DNA of 42,078 bases. Origin: JBCBRD01 sp039819785 (GTDB lineage: Bacteria > Pseudomonadota > Alphaproteobacteria > Rhizobiales > Hyphomicrobiaceae). The DNA lies in NCBI GenBank assembly GCA_039819785.1, contig JBCBRH010000036.1:1-42078 (forward strand), written 5' to 3'. A program made the position numbers and the translations under genes. The notes beneath the pieces were generated by a model. The model had not been told where the DNA came from. It made no database searches and worked only from the letters and a program-made list of their open reading frames with translations. Below are positions 1 to 8,284 of the stretch, in pieces (position 1 is the first letter of the stretch; the number at the start of each line of letters is the position of its first letter).

Positions 1-165
1 GCGGAAGCACTGCTTGACGGCTGGTGTGCCTGGAGCGTGCTGCGAGCAGTAGGAGAAGTAGTCTCCGATGCAGGCCCGCTTGACGTAGCCTGGGACGGCG
101 AAAGCTGATGTTGCTGTGGCTGTCAGTGCGATGGTTGCGATGGCGATGGAAGCGATGCGGGTCAT
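1..165 (-). CDS. Small secreted four-cysteine protein, 5' part (runs off window start)
   Basis: The first 55 codons of a minus-strand gene start at the ATG at 165, with AAGGA eight bases upstream. Residues 1-23 form a signal peptide ending in SAFA. The mature part begins VPGYVKRACIGDYFSYC, with Cys at 32, 40 and 53. The frame is still open at base 1. The 45 bases at 1-45 recur at 42034-42078, where the same frame continues to a stop. The joined product has 86 residues and a fourth Cys at 65 (C-x7-C-x12-C-x11-C). It resembles small periplasmic cysteine-rich proteins common in Rhizobiales. Function is unknown; two disulfides are likely (inference). Confidence 0.7.
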   Translation of the reverse strand, partial: MTRIASIAIATIALTATATSAFAVPGYVKRACIGDYFSYCSQHAPGTPAVKQCFR

Positions 166-383
166 GGGACTGTTCCTTCGGGCCGGGTTGTTTGTTTCTC
201 TGTGTTGAACTCAACCTACCCAATGGGCCCCACCCCCACAGTTCCCCAAGGAACGCCGCAATTAACGCAGCGAAAAAAAACGTCATCCCGGCCGTCGACG
301 CCCAAATCCAGTCTGTATTGAAGCGACAGATTGGCGCGTGACATCCCAGAAAAACCGGCGAAGCGAATGTCCGTCATGTGCGC

Positions 384-435
384 TTTGTCCAGCTTGGCCC
401 CAGACACTTTTTGTCCAGCTTGGCCCCAGACACTT
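384..435. repeat. 26-bp tandem duplication
   Basis: Two adjacent copies of a 26-base unit containing GTCCAGCTTGGCCCCAGACA, offset by exactly 26 bases and identical over the unit. It lies in the non-coding stretch downstream of mnmE, just before the 36-bp repeat array. No function can be assigned. Confidence 0.9.
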
Positions 436-607
436 GTTGACCACGCTCTGAGCCCTGTTCACCATCGCCTTCTCAGTCAGGCCCTCGGGCCTGCTGACCG
501 TCGCCTTCTCAATCAAGCCCTCGGGCCTGCTGACCATCGCCTTCTCAATCAAGCCCTCGGGCCTGCTGACCATCGCCTGCTCAATCAGGCCCTTGGGCCT
601 GTTGACC
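434..607. repeat. 36-bp tandem repeat array, each copy with a GC-rich palindrome
   Basis: Four full 36-bp copies lie at 464-499, 500-535, 536-571 and 572-607, with a decayed partial copy at 434-463. Each copy centres on an inverted repeat of the type CAGGCCCTCGGGCCTG, perfect in the first copy and weakened in copies 2 and 3. The period is 12 codons, so frames stay open on both strands (minus-strand unit MVSRPEGLIEKA). The array begins eight bases after the mnmE stop. It may act as a string of hairpins at the mRNA end or as a protein-binding array. Coding is possible but unsupported by a good ribosome-binding site. Confidence 0.85.
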
Positions 608-615
608 ATCAAGTG

Positions 616-1977
616 TCACTTCCCAATGCAGAACCGGCCGAACACCTGATCGAGAACATCTTCGACATCGACGCGGCCGGTAAGCCGGCCCAGCTCGAAT
701 GCCGCGCGGCGCAATTCCTCAGCCCGCAGCTCAACGTCGAGACCGCTTTGCCCAAACCCATGAAGATATTCAAGCGCAGCCGACAGGTGCTCCCGGTGCC
801 GCGCCTGAGTAATGTAGACCGGCGTATCCGCGTCGCACACAGCCGCCGTTCGCGCGACGATCCGCGAGATCAACACCTCAAGACCTTCACCGGATTTCGC
901 AGACACAAGGATTGCGTCAGGCGGTGCTGCCGCGCGTTGGGCAACCGACAACAAATCGCCCTTGCTCAAGACCCTCCGAATGGCGTCCCGCGGCAACGCC
1001 AATTGGTCCAGGTCCGAAGGCCACGTCCCAAACGGCTGTTCTGGATCATCCAGCCACAAAGCAAGATCGGCTCGCTTTGCACTCTCGGTCGACCGGCGGA
1101 TACCCTCCTTTTCAACCGCACTCTCCGTCGCGCGAAGCCCGGCGGTATCAGTGAGGATGATCGGCACACCGCCAAGGTCGAGACGAACTTCGATCAGGTC
1201 ACGCGTGGTCCCAGGTTCCTCAGAAACAATCGCAGCATCCCGCCGCGCCAGCGCATTCAATAGGCTTGACTTGCCGGCATTCGGCGGTCCCACCAGAACC
1301 ACACGAAACCCGTCCCGCAAAATCTCACCACGGTTCTGATCAGACAATACACTCCCGATGTCGTCGACCAACCCCCGCACCCGCTCATCGGCGTGGCTGA
1401 CAGCATCCGTGGCAACATCAGGCTCATCGGAAAAATCAATGGCCGCTTCGACAAGCGCCATCGCCCCGATCAAGTCATCACGCCAGCTCTCAACCTTTTG
1501 GAACAATGCGCCATCGGCCTGTTTCAAAGCCTGCAACCGCTGCGCCTCGGTTTCAGCATCAATCAGGTCCGCCAATCCTTCCGCCTGGGTCAAATCCATC
1601 TTGCCGTTCTGGAAAGCCCGCCGTGCGAAGTCTCCTGCCTCTGCCGGCTGACATGCCTCGCAATCGGCCAACGCGGACCGCATCGCCAAGACCACTGCGC
1701 GTCCGCCATGGCAGTGGAATTCTGCCATGTCCTCGCCGGTAAAGCTGGCCGGACCTGGAAACCAGATGACCAGCCCCCGGTCGATAACCCCACCGCCAGT
1801 TGGGTCACGCATCGTCTTCAACGCTGCAACTCTCGGCTTCGGCACGGCACCGCAAACCGCCTGAACAACATTTCGCGTCATCGGCCCTGAAACCCGAAAG
1901 ACAGCCACGCCCGCACGCCCCGGCGCACTCGAAAGGGCGAAAATTGTCGGCCCGTCTGTTGTGCCCGGCGTTCCCAA
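616..1977 (-). CDS. mnmE: tRNA modification GTPase MnmE (TrmE)
   Basis: With MnmG, MnmE makes the 5-carboxymethylaminomethyl modification on wobble uridine of certain tRNAs. The 453-residue protein has the family's usual length. Its N-terminal folate-binding domain is followed by a G domain with GPPNAGKS (230-237), GTTRD (256-260), DTAG (277-280) and SKGD (338-341). The C-terminal CIGK carries the catalytic Cys. The start is TTG at 1977, with GAGAGG about nine bases upstream; no ATG fits. In Rhizobiales mnmG normally follows directly, but here the stop is followed by a repeat array and no mnmG is present in the window. Confidence 0.97.
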   Translation of the reverse strand: MGTPGTTDGPTIFALSSAPGRAGVAVFRVSGPMTRNVVQAVCGAVPKPRVAALKTMRDPTGGGVIDRGLVIWFPGPASFTGEDMAEFHCHGGRAVVLAMRSALADCEACQPAEAGDFARRAFQNGKMDLTQAEGLADLIDAETEAQRLQALKQADGALFQKVESWRDDLIGAMALVEAAIDFSDEPDVATDAVSHADERVRGLVDDIGSVLSDQNRGEILRDGFRVVLVGPPNAGKSSLLNALARRDAAIVSEEPGTTRDLIEVRLDLGGVPIILTDTAGLRATESAVEKEGIRRSTESAKRADLALWLDDPEQPFGTWPSDLDQLALPRDAIRRVLSKGDLLSVAQRAAAPPDAILVSAKSGEGLEVLISRIVARTAAVCDADTPVYITQARHREHLSAALEYLHGFGQSGLDVELRAEELRRAAFELGRLTGRVDVEDVLDQVFGRFCIGK

Positions 1978-2050
1978 CCTTGATACCTCTCGCTAGTTCG
2001 CCAACCGTCCCCGGTCCGCACCCAACCCGTACCCGCGTAGGATTTCAGTA

Positions 2051-4105
2051 ATGTCGCGTAACCGCCTTGCCGAAGAGACGAGTCCTTACCTGCTCCAACA
2101 CAAGGAAAACCCCGTCCACTGGTGGGCGTGGGGACCAGAAGCCATTGCGGAAGCCAAAGCGACCGGAAAGCCCATCCTCCTCTCGGTCGGATACGCCGCT
2201 TGCCACTGGTGCCACGTGATGGCCCACGAAAGCTTCGAAGACGAACCGACCGCGAAGGTCATGAACGAGCTTTTCATCAACGTCAAAGTCGACCGGGAAG
2301 AACGCCCTGACGTCGACGCGATCTATATGAGCGCGCTGCACCAGTTGGGCGAACAGGGCGGTTGGCCTCTGACCATGTTCCTGGATGGTGAGGCGCGGCC
2401 ATTCTTCGGCGGCACATATTTTCCCAAGGACGCGAAGTTCGGCCGCCCCGCATTCGTGCAGGTTCTCAATACCGTCTCACAAATCTACCTGAATGAGCCC
2501 GAAAAAGCCGCCCACAACGCCAATGCGATCATGGCCGACCTGGAAACTCTGACACGCACGAAACCATCAACCAAACGCGTGATCGTCACGAACTCCATGC
2601 AAAAAGACCTGTGTGGACGCATGATCCAAGCCATCGACACCACACACGGCGGCATCCAGGGCGCGCCGAAATTCCCGCAATGGAGTTTCTTCTGGCTAAT
2701 GTGGCGCGGCGCAATCCGATTTCGAAACGAGAATGCAAAAACGGCCGTGCTCACCACCCTGACCAACATCTGCCAGGGCGGCATCTACGACCACATCGGC
2801 GGCGGCTTTGCCCGCTACTCGGTCGACGAAATCTGGCTCGTCCCGCACTTCGAAAAGATGCTCTACGACAACGCACTTCTGGTTGATTTGCTGACCGAGG
2901 CCTGGCGCGAAACGCAAGATCCCATCTATGCCCAACGGATTTCGGAGACGGTTGAATGGCTCCGCCGCGAGATGATTGCCGACGGCGGCGGCTTCGCCGC
3001 TTCACTGGACGCCGACAGCGAAGGCGTGGAAGGCAAGTTCTACGTTTGGTCGAAAGCCGAGATCGAAACCACACTTGGCGAAGACGACGCTGAGTTCTTC
3101 TGCCGCCACTATGACATCAGCACGAGCGGAAACTTTGAAGGTGCCAACATCTCCAACCGCCTCGAAAGCAAGACCTGGCTGGGCGAGATGGATGAGAAGC
3201 GGCTTGAGAGCCTCCGCGCAAAACTGTTTGAGACGCGGAAATCCCGGATCCATCCCGGTTGGGACGACAAAGTCCTGAGCGATTGGAACGGCATGATGAT
3301 CGCCGCACTCGCCAATGCAGGTCAGACCTTCGATCGGCCGGACTGGATCAAGACAGCCATAACCGCTTTCGATTTCGTCATCGGCAACATGGTGGTTGAT
3401 GGCCGCCTGCAGCACGCCTGGCGTGTCGGCAGATGCAACGCTCCAGGCACCGCGAGTGACCACGCGAACATGATCTGGGGAGCCCTTCGGCTCTATCAGG
3501 CGACAGCAGACAGGCGCTTCCTCGATCAGGCTGAGACGATGACCCGGTCGCTCAACACGCATCATTGGCTTGCAGCCGAACACCGCTTTGCAACGTCAGC
3601 CGATGATACCGATGACGTGATCGTGCGCCTGGCGACTGGTACGGATGATGCAACACCAAATGCCAACGGCGTCATGGTTTCGAACTTGGCCAGCCTGACA
3701 CTCCTCACCGGCAACCTCGACTATGTGCAGCAGGCCGCCCAGATCGTCGACAGCTTCGGCCCGGAGATGGCCAGCAACCTTATTGGCTACACGGGCCTGT
3801 TGGCGGCTGAATACGACCTGTCCCGGCCCCAGATCGTGGCGATCTTTTCACCAGACGGCGAGACAGATCTGAGCGAACAGGCAATGGACCAGGCGTTGAA
3901 AACAGTCTCTTTGCCAGGCGCGTTGCAATTCCGCTTCAAAGGCGCGCCCGACGATCTTCCGCCAGCGCTCAAGGGCAAGACACCCGTTGATGGTGTAGCC
4001 ACCGCCTACATGTGCATCGGTCCACAGTGTTCGCTGCCGGTAACCAAACCAGAAGCGCTCCTTCAGGAACTTCGAGCACTCCGTGCGCAACCCGACACCG
4101 CCTAG
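2051..4105 (+). CDS. DUF255 thioredoxin-like domain protein (YyaL / SPATA20 family)
   Basis: This 684-residue protein has the N-terminal thioredoxin-fold DUF255 domain, marked by YLLQHKENPVHW (13-24), the CHWC motif (51-54) and GGWPLT (103-108). A long helical (alpha/alpha)6-type region similar to N-acylglucosamine epimerases follows. Full-length family members are about 650-750 residues, so it is intact. The biochemical role of the family is unsettled; redox or sugar-related activity has been suggested. The start at 2051 has AGGA eight bases upstream. It is divergent from mnmE across 73 bp. Together with the desaturase it sits on the plus strand between rho and mnmE, which are usually adjacent in related genomes. 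Confidence 0.93.
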   Translation: MSRNRLAEETSPYLLQHKENPVHWWAWGPEAIAEAKATGKPILLSVGYAACHWCHVMAHESFEDEPTAKVMNELFINVKVDREERPDVDAIYMSALHQLGEQGGWPLTMFLDGEARPFFGGTYFPKDAKFGRPAFVQVLNTVSQIYLNEPEKAAHNANAIMADLETLTRTKPSTKRVIVTNSMQKDLCGRMIQAIDTTHGGIQGAPKFPQWSFFWLMWRGAIRFRNENAKTAVLTTLTNICQGGIYDHIGGGFARYSVDEIWLVPHFEKMLYDNALLVDLLTEAWRETQDPIYAQRISETVEWLRREMIADGGGFAASLDADSEGVEGKFYVWSKAEIETTLGEDDAEFFCRHYDISTSGNFEGANISNRLESKTWLGEMDEKRLESLRAKLFETRKSRIHPGWDDKVLSDWNGMMIAALANAGQTFDRPDWIKTAITAFDFVIGNMVVDGRLQHAWRVGRCNAPGTASDHANMIWGALRLYQATADRRFLDQAETMTRSLNTHHWLAAEHRFATSADDTDDVIVRLATGTDDATPNANGVMVSNLASLTLLTGNLDYVQQAAQIVDSFGPEMASNLIGYTGLLAAEYDLSRPQIVAIFSPDGETDLSEQAMDQALKTVSLPGALQFRFKGAPDDLPPALKGKTPVDGVATAYMCIGPQCSLPVTKPEALLQELRALRAQPDTA

Positions 4106-4172
4106 TCAGCGGCGAGTCCGGGCAAGATTGTTGTGGAGTCAAAAAAGTGTGGATGATGAGTCCATACGAAGT

Positions 4173-4188
4173 TGTTTCACGTGAAACT
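4173..4188. other. parS: parS centromere site (ParB binding)
   Basis: TGTTTCACGTGAAACT matches the bacterial parS consensus TGTTTCACGTGAAACA at 15 of 16 positions and contains the complete 14-bp palindrome GTTTCACGTGAAAC. It lies in the gap after the DUF255 gene, about 5 kb from the proposed origin, where parS sites normally cluster. ParB binding is inferred from the sequence. Confidence 0.9.
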
Positions 4189-4350
4189 AGAGTCGTTACA
4201 ACTTGACAAAGAAAAGCCAAATGAATTTCGCAAGTCGTAGGTGATCGTTTTACTTCGCGCCTAAAGTCGTGGAACAAAACTGCCGTTTTACCAATTTCCA
4301 ATAAAATAGCGACGAAGCGCCACTTCGACCGCGCATAATCGTGATCGCGA

Positions 4351-4378
4351 TTGATATTTTTCAGGCCTACACTATCAG
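4351..4378 (+). promoter_or_regulatory. Possible sigma-70-type promoter for the desaturase
   Basis: TTGATA (4351-4356) and TATCAG (4373-4378) are separated by 16 bases, about 78 bases before the preferred start codon. The surrounding 4106-4455 gap is more AT-rich than its neighbours and otherwise holds only the parS site. This is a pattern match only. Confidence 0.35.
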
Positions 4379-4455
4379 CAGAAGATGGCTGGGATCAGCA
4401 CGTTAGTATCCCGGGCGCACAACTCGGGCACGTGCCTTCGATGAGGACATCGACC

Positions 4456-5820
4456 ATGTTGGACACGCCAGTAAATGCCGCTGATGCGACACCTTCGGAA
4501 AACACACGCAACCGAGGTGGTTCAATAGCTGAGGAGATCAGCAAGCTTAAAGAACGAGACAACCATACGAACATCTTCCATATCGGGAAGATATACTTCA
4601 TAATTGCGGCAACGGCAGTTGGAACCATTTGGGCGTGGGAAGCTGCATTTGCAGGACAACTAAGCTGGTGGATCGTTACTGCCATTACGGTGGTCGCCAT
4701 CGCCATCATGGGCGCTTCGCAGCACAATCTTGGCGCCGTGATCCACGAGGGGACGCATTACCTACTCTTCAAGAACCGCAAACTGAACGAATACGCATCT
4801 GACTGGTTGGGTGGCTTCCCGATCTACACATCAACCCACGCCTACCGCCTCCACCATTTCGCGCACCACCAGTTCGTCAACGATCCCAAACGCGACCCCA
4901 TCTTCGATCAAATCGAGGAGGGGCATCATTGGCTGGACTTCCCCGTCCACCACATCGAATTGCTTTGGGGCGTCTTACGTCTGCTCTGGTTGCCCAATTT
5001 GGTGAAGTACATCGCAGCCCGCGCCAAGTATGCCGCCATCGGTAGCGAGAAAAACCCATTCTCCGACCCCGAGCGGACGGGTTCACCTTGGCCGGCGCGT
5101 TTCGGTGTCATGTTTCTCGTCGTACTGCCAGCCATCCTCGGTCCAATCGTCGCCTTCCAGCAGTTTGCCTTGGCCGGTGCCGTGATCGGCATCTCGTGGT
5201 TGGCCATCACAGCATATTACATCCTCATTCCAGAAGGGACTTTCCCTGAAAACCGCATCAAGTCGGACGTCTCGCAGCGCTGGACAACAATCGGACGGAT
5301 GACATATGGCGCAGCACTCTACGCCAGTTTGACCTGGGCCGAAGCTGCAACCGGCGCACCAGCGTGGGGCTACTTCGCGCTGCTGTGGGTGTTACCACTC
5401 TTCACGACGTTCCCGGTGTTTATGATCTTCCGGGAGTGGTGCCAGCATGGCAACGCAGATCGCGGACGCATGACGAACACGCGCGTCTTCTTGGTTGATC
5501 CACTTTCGAGATATGCCGTCTTCCCGCTGGGGATGGAGTACCACCTCCCGCATCACCTGTTTGCATCCGTCCCGCACTATAAGCTGAAGGACCTGCACGA
5601 ACTGATGGGACGCAATCCGGAGTATGCCGAAAAGGGTCGTATCGTTGAGAATTGGGCAGCTCATGCACCCAGCGGTAACCCCACGATCATCGACATCCTG
5701 GGCCCAAATTATACGCCAACCGGCGAACGGGCTTACGTCGATGAGGACGTGACGGAAGATGCTGAAATCCAAGACCGCGATGCCATCGCCCAGCACTCAG
5801 CGCAATCCGCTAGAGGGTAA
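4456..5820 (+). CDS. Membrane fatty acid desaturase
   Basis: This is a di-iron membrane desaturase of the FADS type (PF00487-like), inserting double bonds into acyl chains or a related substrate. The three histidine boxes are visible: HEGTH (97-101), a box ending HHFAHH (about 133-138) and EYHLPHH late in the protein. Several long hydrophobic segments flank them. The open frame extends upstream to 4351, but ATG 4456 has GAGG about nine bases before it and gives 454 residues; ATG 4441 is the alternative. The polar N-terminal 40 residues look cytoplasmic. Spacing of the boxes recalls the RtxC/desaturase branch. The substrate cannot be told. It converges on rho. Confidence 0.9.
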   Translation: MLDTPVNAADATPSENTRNRGGSIAEEISKLKERDNHTNIFHIGKIYFIIAATAVGTIWAWEAAFAGQLSWWIVTAITVVAIAIMGASQHNLGAVIHEGTHYLLFKNRKLNEYASDWLGGFPIYTSTHAYRLHHFAHHQFVNDPKRDPIFDQIEEGHHWLDFPVHHIELLWGVLRLLWLPNLVKYIAARAKYAAIGSEKNPFSDPERTGSPWPARFGVMFLVVLPAILGPIVAFQQFALAGAVIGISWLAITAYYILIPEGTFPENRIKSDVSQRWTTIGRMTYGAALYASLTWAEAATGAPAWGYFALLWVLPLFTTFPVFMIFREWCQHGNADRGRMTNTRVFLVDPLSRYAVFPLGMEYHLPHHLFASVPHYKLKDLHELMGRNPEYAEKGRIVENWAAHAPSGNPTIIDILGPNYTPTGERAYVDEDVTEDAEIQDRDAIAQHSAQSARG

Positions 5821-6055
5821 AGGGTAGAGCAAGTGACCTGAGCCCTGGCGCTAAAGCCAGATATGTTGCGGCGTGAGTGCTTGGCACCTGCGTGTAGGAG
5901 AAAATGGCAGTCCTTGAACCAAGCGTTCAGCACGGACAGCGTTTAAAAACAAGATTGTCGATCGATCGAGCGTTTTGGCCACCGTCGAAGACTAAACCGC
6001 CCCTGCCGGCGTAGACCCAAATCCGCTGAAGCTTTTTGTACGGGACATCCGCCCC

Positions 6056-7321
6056 TTAGGTGTTCATGGAGTCGAAGAACTCAGAGTTGGTCTTCGTCGA
6101 CTTCAGCTTGTCGATCAGGAACTCGATGGAATCCATCGTGCCCATCGGGTTCAAAATCCGGCGGAGCACATAGATCTTCTTCAGGTTCTCTTTCGCAATA
6201 AGCAGGTCTTCCTTACGCGTGCCTGACCGCGCCACGTCGATGGCAGGATAAACGCGCTTGTCGGACACTTTCCGGTCGAGGATGATTTCCGAGTTACCGG
6301 TGCCCTTAAACTCTTCGAAAATGACTTCGTCCATCCGGCTTCCGGTTTCGATCAGAGCTGTCGCAATGATGGTGAGCGACCCGCCTTCTTCGATATTCCG
6401 GGCCGCACCGAAGAACCGCTTGGGCCTCTGCAGCGCGTTGGAATCGACACCACCCGTCAGGACCTTACCAGATGACGGTACAACCGTGTTGTACGCCCGG
6501 CCCAGCCGCGTAATCGAGTCCAACAGAATAATGACATCACGCTTATGCTCAACAAGACGTTTAGCCTTTTCAATAACCATTTCAGACACTTGAACGTGTC
6601 GCGATGGCGGCTCGTCAAACGTCGAGGCAATCACCTCACCGTTCACGGACCGCTGCATGTCGGTGACTTCTTCGGGCCGCTCGTCGATGAGTAGGACGAT
6701 GAGATAGCACTCGGGATGATTGACCGAGATTGAGTGTGCAATGTTTTGCAGCAGGACCGTTTTACCGGTGCGTGGTGGCGCAACAATCAATCCACGTTGG
6801 CCTCGGCCCATCGGCGCAACAATGTCGATCACCCGCGGCGACAGATCCTTGATTGTCGGATCCTCAACTTCCAGCTTCAGCCACGATGTCGGGTAGAGCG
6901 GCGTCAGGTTGTCAAAGTGGATTTTATGTTTTGTCTGCTCGGGATCTTCGAAGTTGATCTTGCCGACCTTCAGCAGGGCAAAATAGCGTTCGCCCTCTTT
7001 GGGGCTTCGGATTTGACCTTCAACCGTATCGCCCGTGCGCAACGCAAAGCGTCTAATCTGAGACGGCGACACATAGATGTCATCCGGCCCGGGAAGATAA
7101 TTCGCTTCCGGTGACCGCAAAAAGCCGAACCCATCCTGCAACACCTCAACAACGCCGGTTCCGACAATGTCGATATCCTGCGCGGCCAACTGCTTCAATG
7201 TTGCAAAGAGCAGCTCCTGTTTGCGCAGCGTACTTGCGTTTTCAACGCCAACTTCTTCTGCAAAACTGATCAGATCTTTGGGCGACTTGAGCTTTAGGTC
7301 CTCAAGTTTCATTTCGTCCAT
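6056..7321 (-). CDS. rho: Transcription termination factor Rho
   Basis: Rho is a hexameric RNA-dependent ATPase that ends transcription. The 421-residue protein has the Rho N-terminal helical domain (LEDLKLKSPKDL), the cold-shock-like RNA-binding domain (DGFGFLRSPEANYLPGPDDI, about 63-82) and the Walker A motif APPRTGKT (about 181-188). The conserved ATPase core after it is complete. ATG 7321 has GGAG eight bases upstream and is preferred; ATG 7312 would give the shortest classical N-terminus, and an upstream frame to 7348 lacks support. It lies between hemJ and the desaturase on the left replication arm. Rho-hemJ-hemE order is typical of Rhizobiales. Confidence 0.98.
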   Translation of the reverse strand: MDEMKLEDLKLKSPKDLISFAEEVGVENASTLRKQELLFATLKQLAAQDIDIVGTGVVEVLQDGFGFLRSPEANYLPGPDDIYVSPSQIRRFALRTGDTVEGQIRSPKEGERYFALLKVGKINFEDPEQTKHKIHFDNLTPLYPTSWLKLEVEDPTIKDLSPRVIDIVAPMGRGQRGLIVAPPRTGKTVLLQNIAHSISVNHPECYLIVLLIDERPEEVTDMQRSVNGEVIASTFDEPPSRHVQVSEMVIEKAKRLVEHKRDVIILLDSITRLGRAYNTVVPSSGKVLTGGVDSNALQRPKRFFGAARNIEEGGSLTIIATALIETGSRMDEVIFEEFKGTGNSEIILDRKVSDKRVYPAIDVARSGTRKEDLLIAKENLKKIYVLRRILNPMGTMDSIEFLIDKLKSTKTNSEFFDSMNT

Positions 7322-7524
7322 AAATATTGCTCCGATGGGCGCAGGCAAAAAGGGGGAGGGAAAGTCGACGAGTGGAAAGCCGCGCCACGTGCCAGGAAGG
7401 TATGTGTGATGTCTGAGTGGAGGTCACAACGGGATCAATCACCGACACGCGTGAACGTAAGAGCGCAATGCCGGATGAGATCGGGTAAGTCTGGACCAGG
7501 CGGTCCAACCGAATAGGGTGGAAA

Positions 7525-7560
7525 ATATATATATCAGACAAGCACGACCAAGAAAAGCGG
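7525..7560 (-). promoter_or_regulatory. AT-rich promoter-like segment upstream of rho
   Basis: On the minus strand TTGGTC is followed after 16 bases by TATATT inside an ATATATATAT run. This leaves a leader of roughly 200 bases before the rho start. Rho genes commonly have long autoregulated leaders. The rest of the 7322-7660 gap shows no convincing further signal. Weak evidence. Confidence 0.3.
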
Positions 7561-7660
7561 AAGCTTGCAGTGACAGGCAGTTTATAAGCGCGACAAAAAC
7601 CGATCATGGCAAAGGGCTATGGTCAGCAAAACGTGGCCGATGCCTCACCTGCACAGGCCT

Positions 7661-8203
7661 TTAAAACGGCTTCACGATGACCAGCATCACAATGCCGATC
7701 ATCAAAACAGTCGGCACCTCGTTCATAATGCGCCAGTGCCTTGGCGTTCTCGCATTGCTGTCCTGTGCAAAATGCCGCACCGCGATCGAGAAGTATCCGT
7801 GAGTTGCCGACAGCGCGATCAACAGCACAAGCTTCGCATGAAACCACCCTTCGGAAAACCAACCGCCGTTCCACCCAAGCCAGATCCCAAGCACCCATGC
7901 AATGACCATTGCTGGATTGGTAATCAAGCGTAAGAGCCGCCGCTCCATGACCTTGAATGTCTCGGACTGCTGTGAGCCCCGAGGCGCATCGCAATGGTAG
8001 ATAAACAAGCGCGGCAGATAGAGAAGCCCGGCCATCCACGCAATGATCGCTACGACATGAACCGCCTTGACCCAGAGATAAGCGCCATCGCCTAAGACCA
8101 AAATGACGAACGCTGTTGCTGCGGCAGTAAATGCCAGCGCAAAAGCTGCCCGAAACGTCGGGTCCTCCTGAATGGTCCGCTTGATATCGTCAGCCTGGGC
8201 CAA
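7661..8203 (-). CDS. hemJ: Protoporphyrinogen IX oxidase HemJ
   Basis: HemJ oxidises protoporphyrinogen IX to protoporphyrin IX in the penultimate step of haem synthesis, in the inner membrane. The conserved His lies in WVKAVHVVAIIAWMAGLLYL (H49) and the conserved Lys in WFHAKL (K124). Three further hydrophobic helices follow. At 180 residues it is about 40 longer than usual because of an N-terminal stretch with an extra hydrophobic segment (about 19-38). The start is TTG at 8203 with GGAG seven bases upstream. It lies 81 bp after hemE on the same strand, so the two haem genes are probably co-transcribed. Confidence 0.93.
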   Translation of the reverse strand: MAQADDIKRTIQEDPTFRAAFALAFTAAATAFVILVLGDGAYLWVKAVHVVAIIAWMAGLLYLPRLFIYHCDAPRGSQQSETFKVMERRLLRLITNPAMVIAWVLGIWLGWNGGWFSEGWFHAKLVLLIALSATHGYFSIAVRHFAQDSNARTPRHWRIMNEVPTVLMIGIVMLVIVKPF

Positions 8204-8284
8204 TCAAAATCTCCGCAAAGCTACAATCGACGATCGCCTCAACTCAGGCGAACGAGCTCTCGACGGCCCGCTTACCCGCAACCC

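Noticed and set aside
283..612. Minus-strand frame of 12-residue repeats after mnmE
   Set aside because: Open only because the repeat period is a multiple of three; no clear ribosome-binding site and no recognisable end domain. Kept as a repeat, not a gene.
331..1263. 310-residue plus-strand open frame across the repeat array and mnmE
   Set aside because: It overlaps the certain mnmE gene in antisense, begins in tandem repeats and has no family-like motif.
5955..5972. Palindrome TCGATCGATCGA near the rho 3' end
   Set aside because: Simple repeat of a four-base palindrome with no T-run or known binding pattern.
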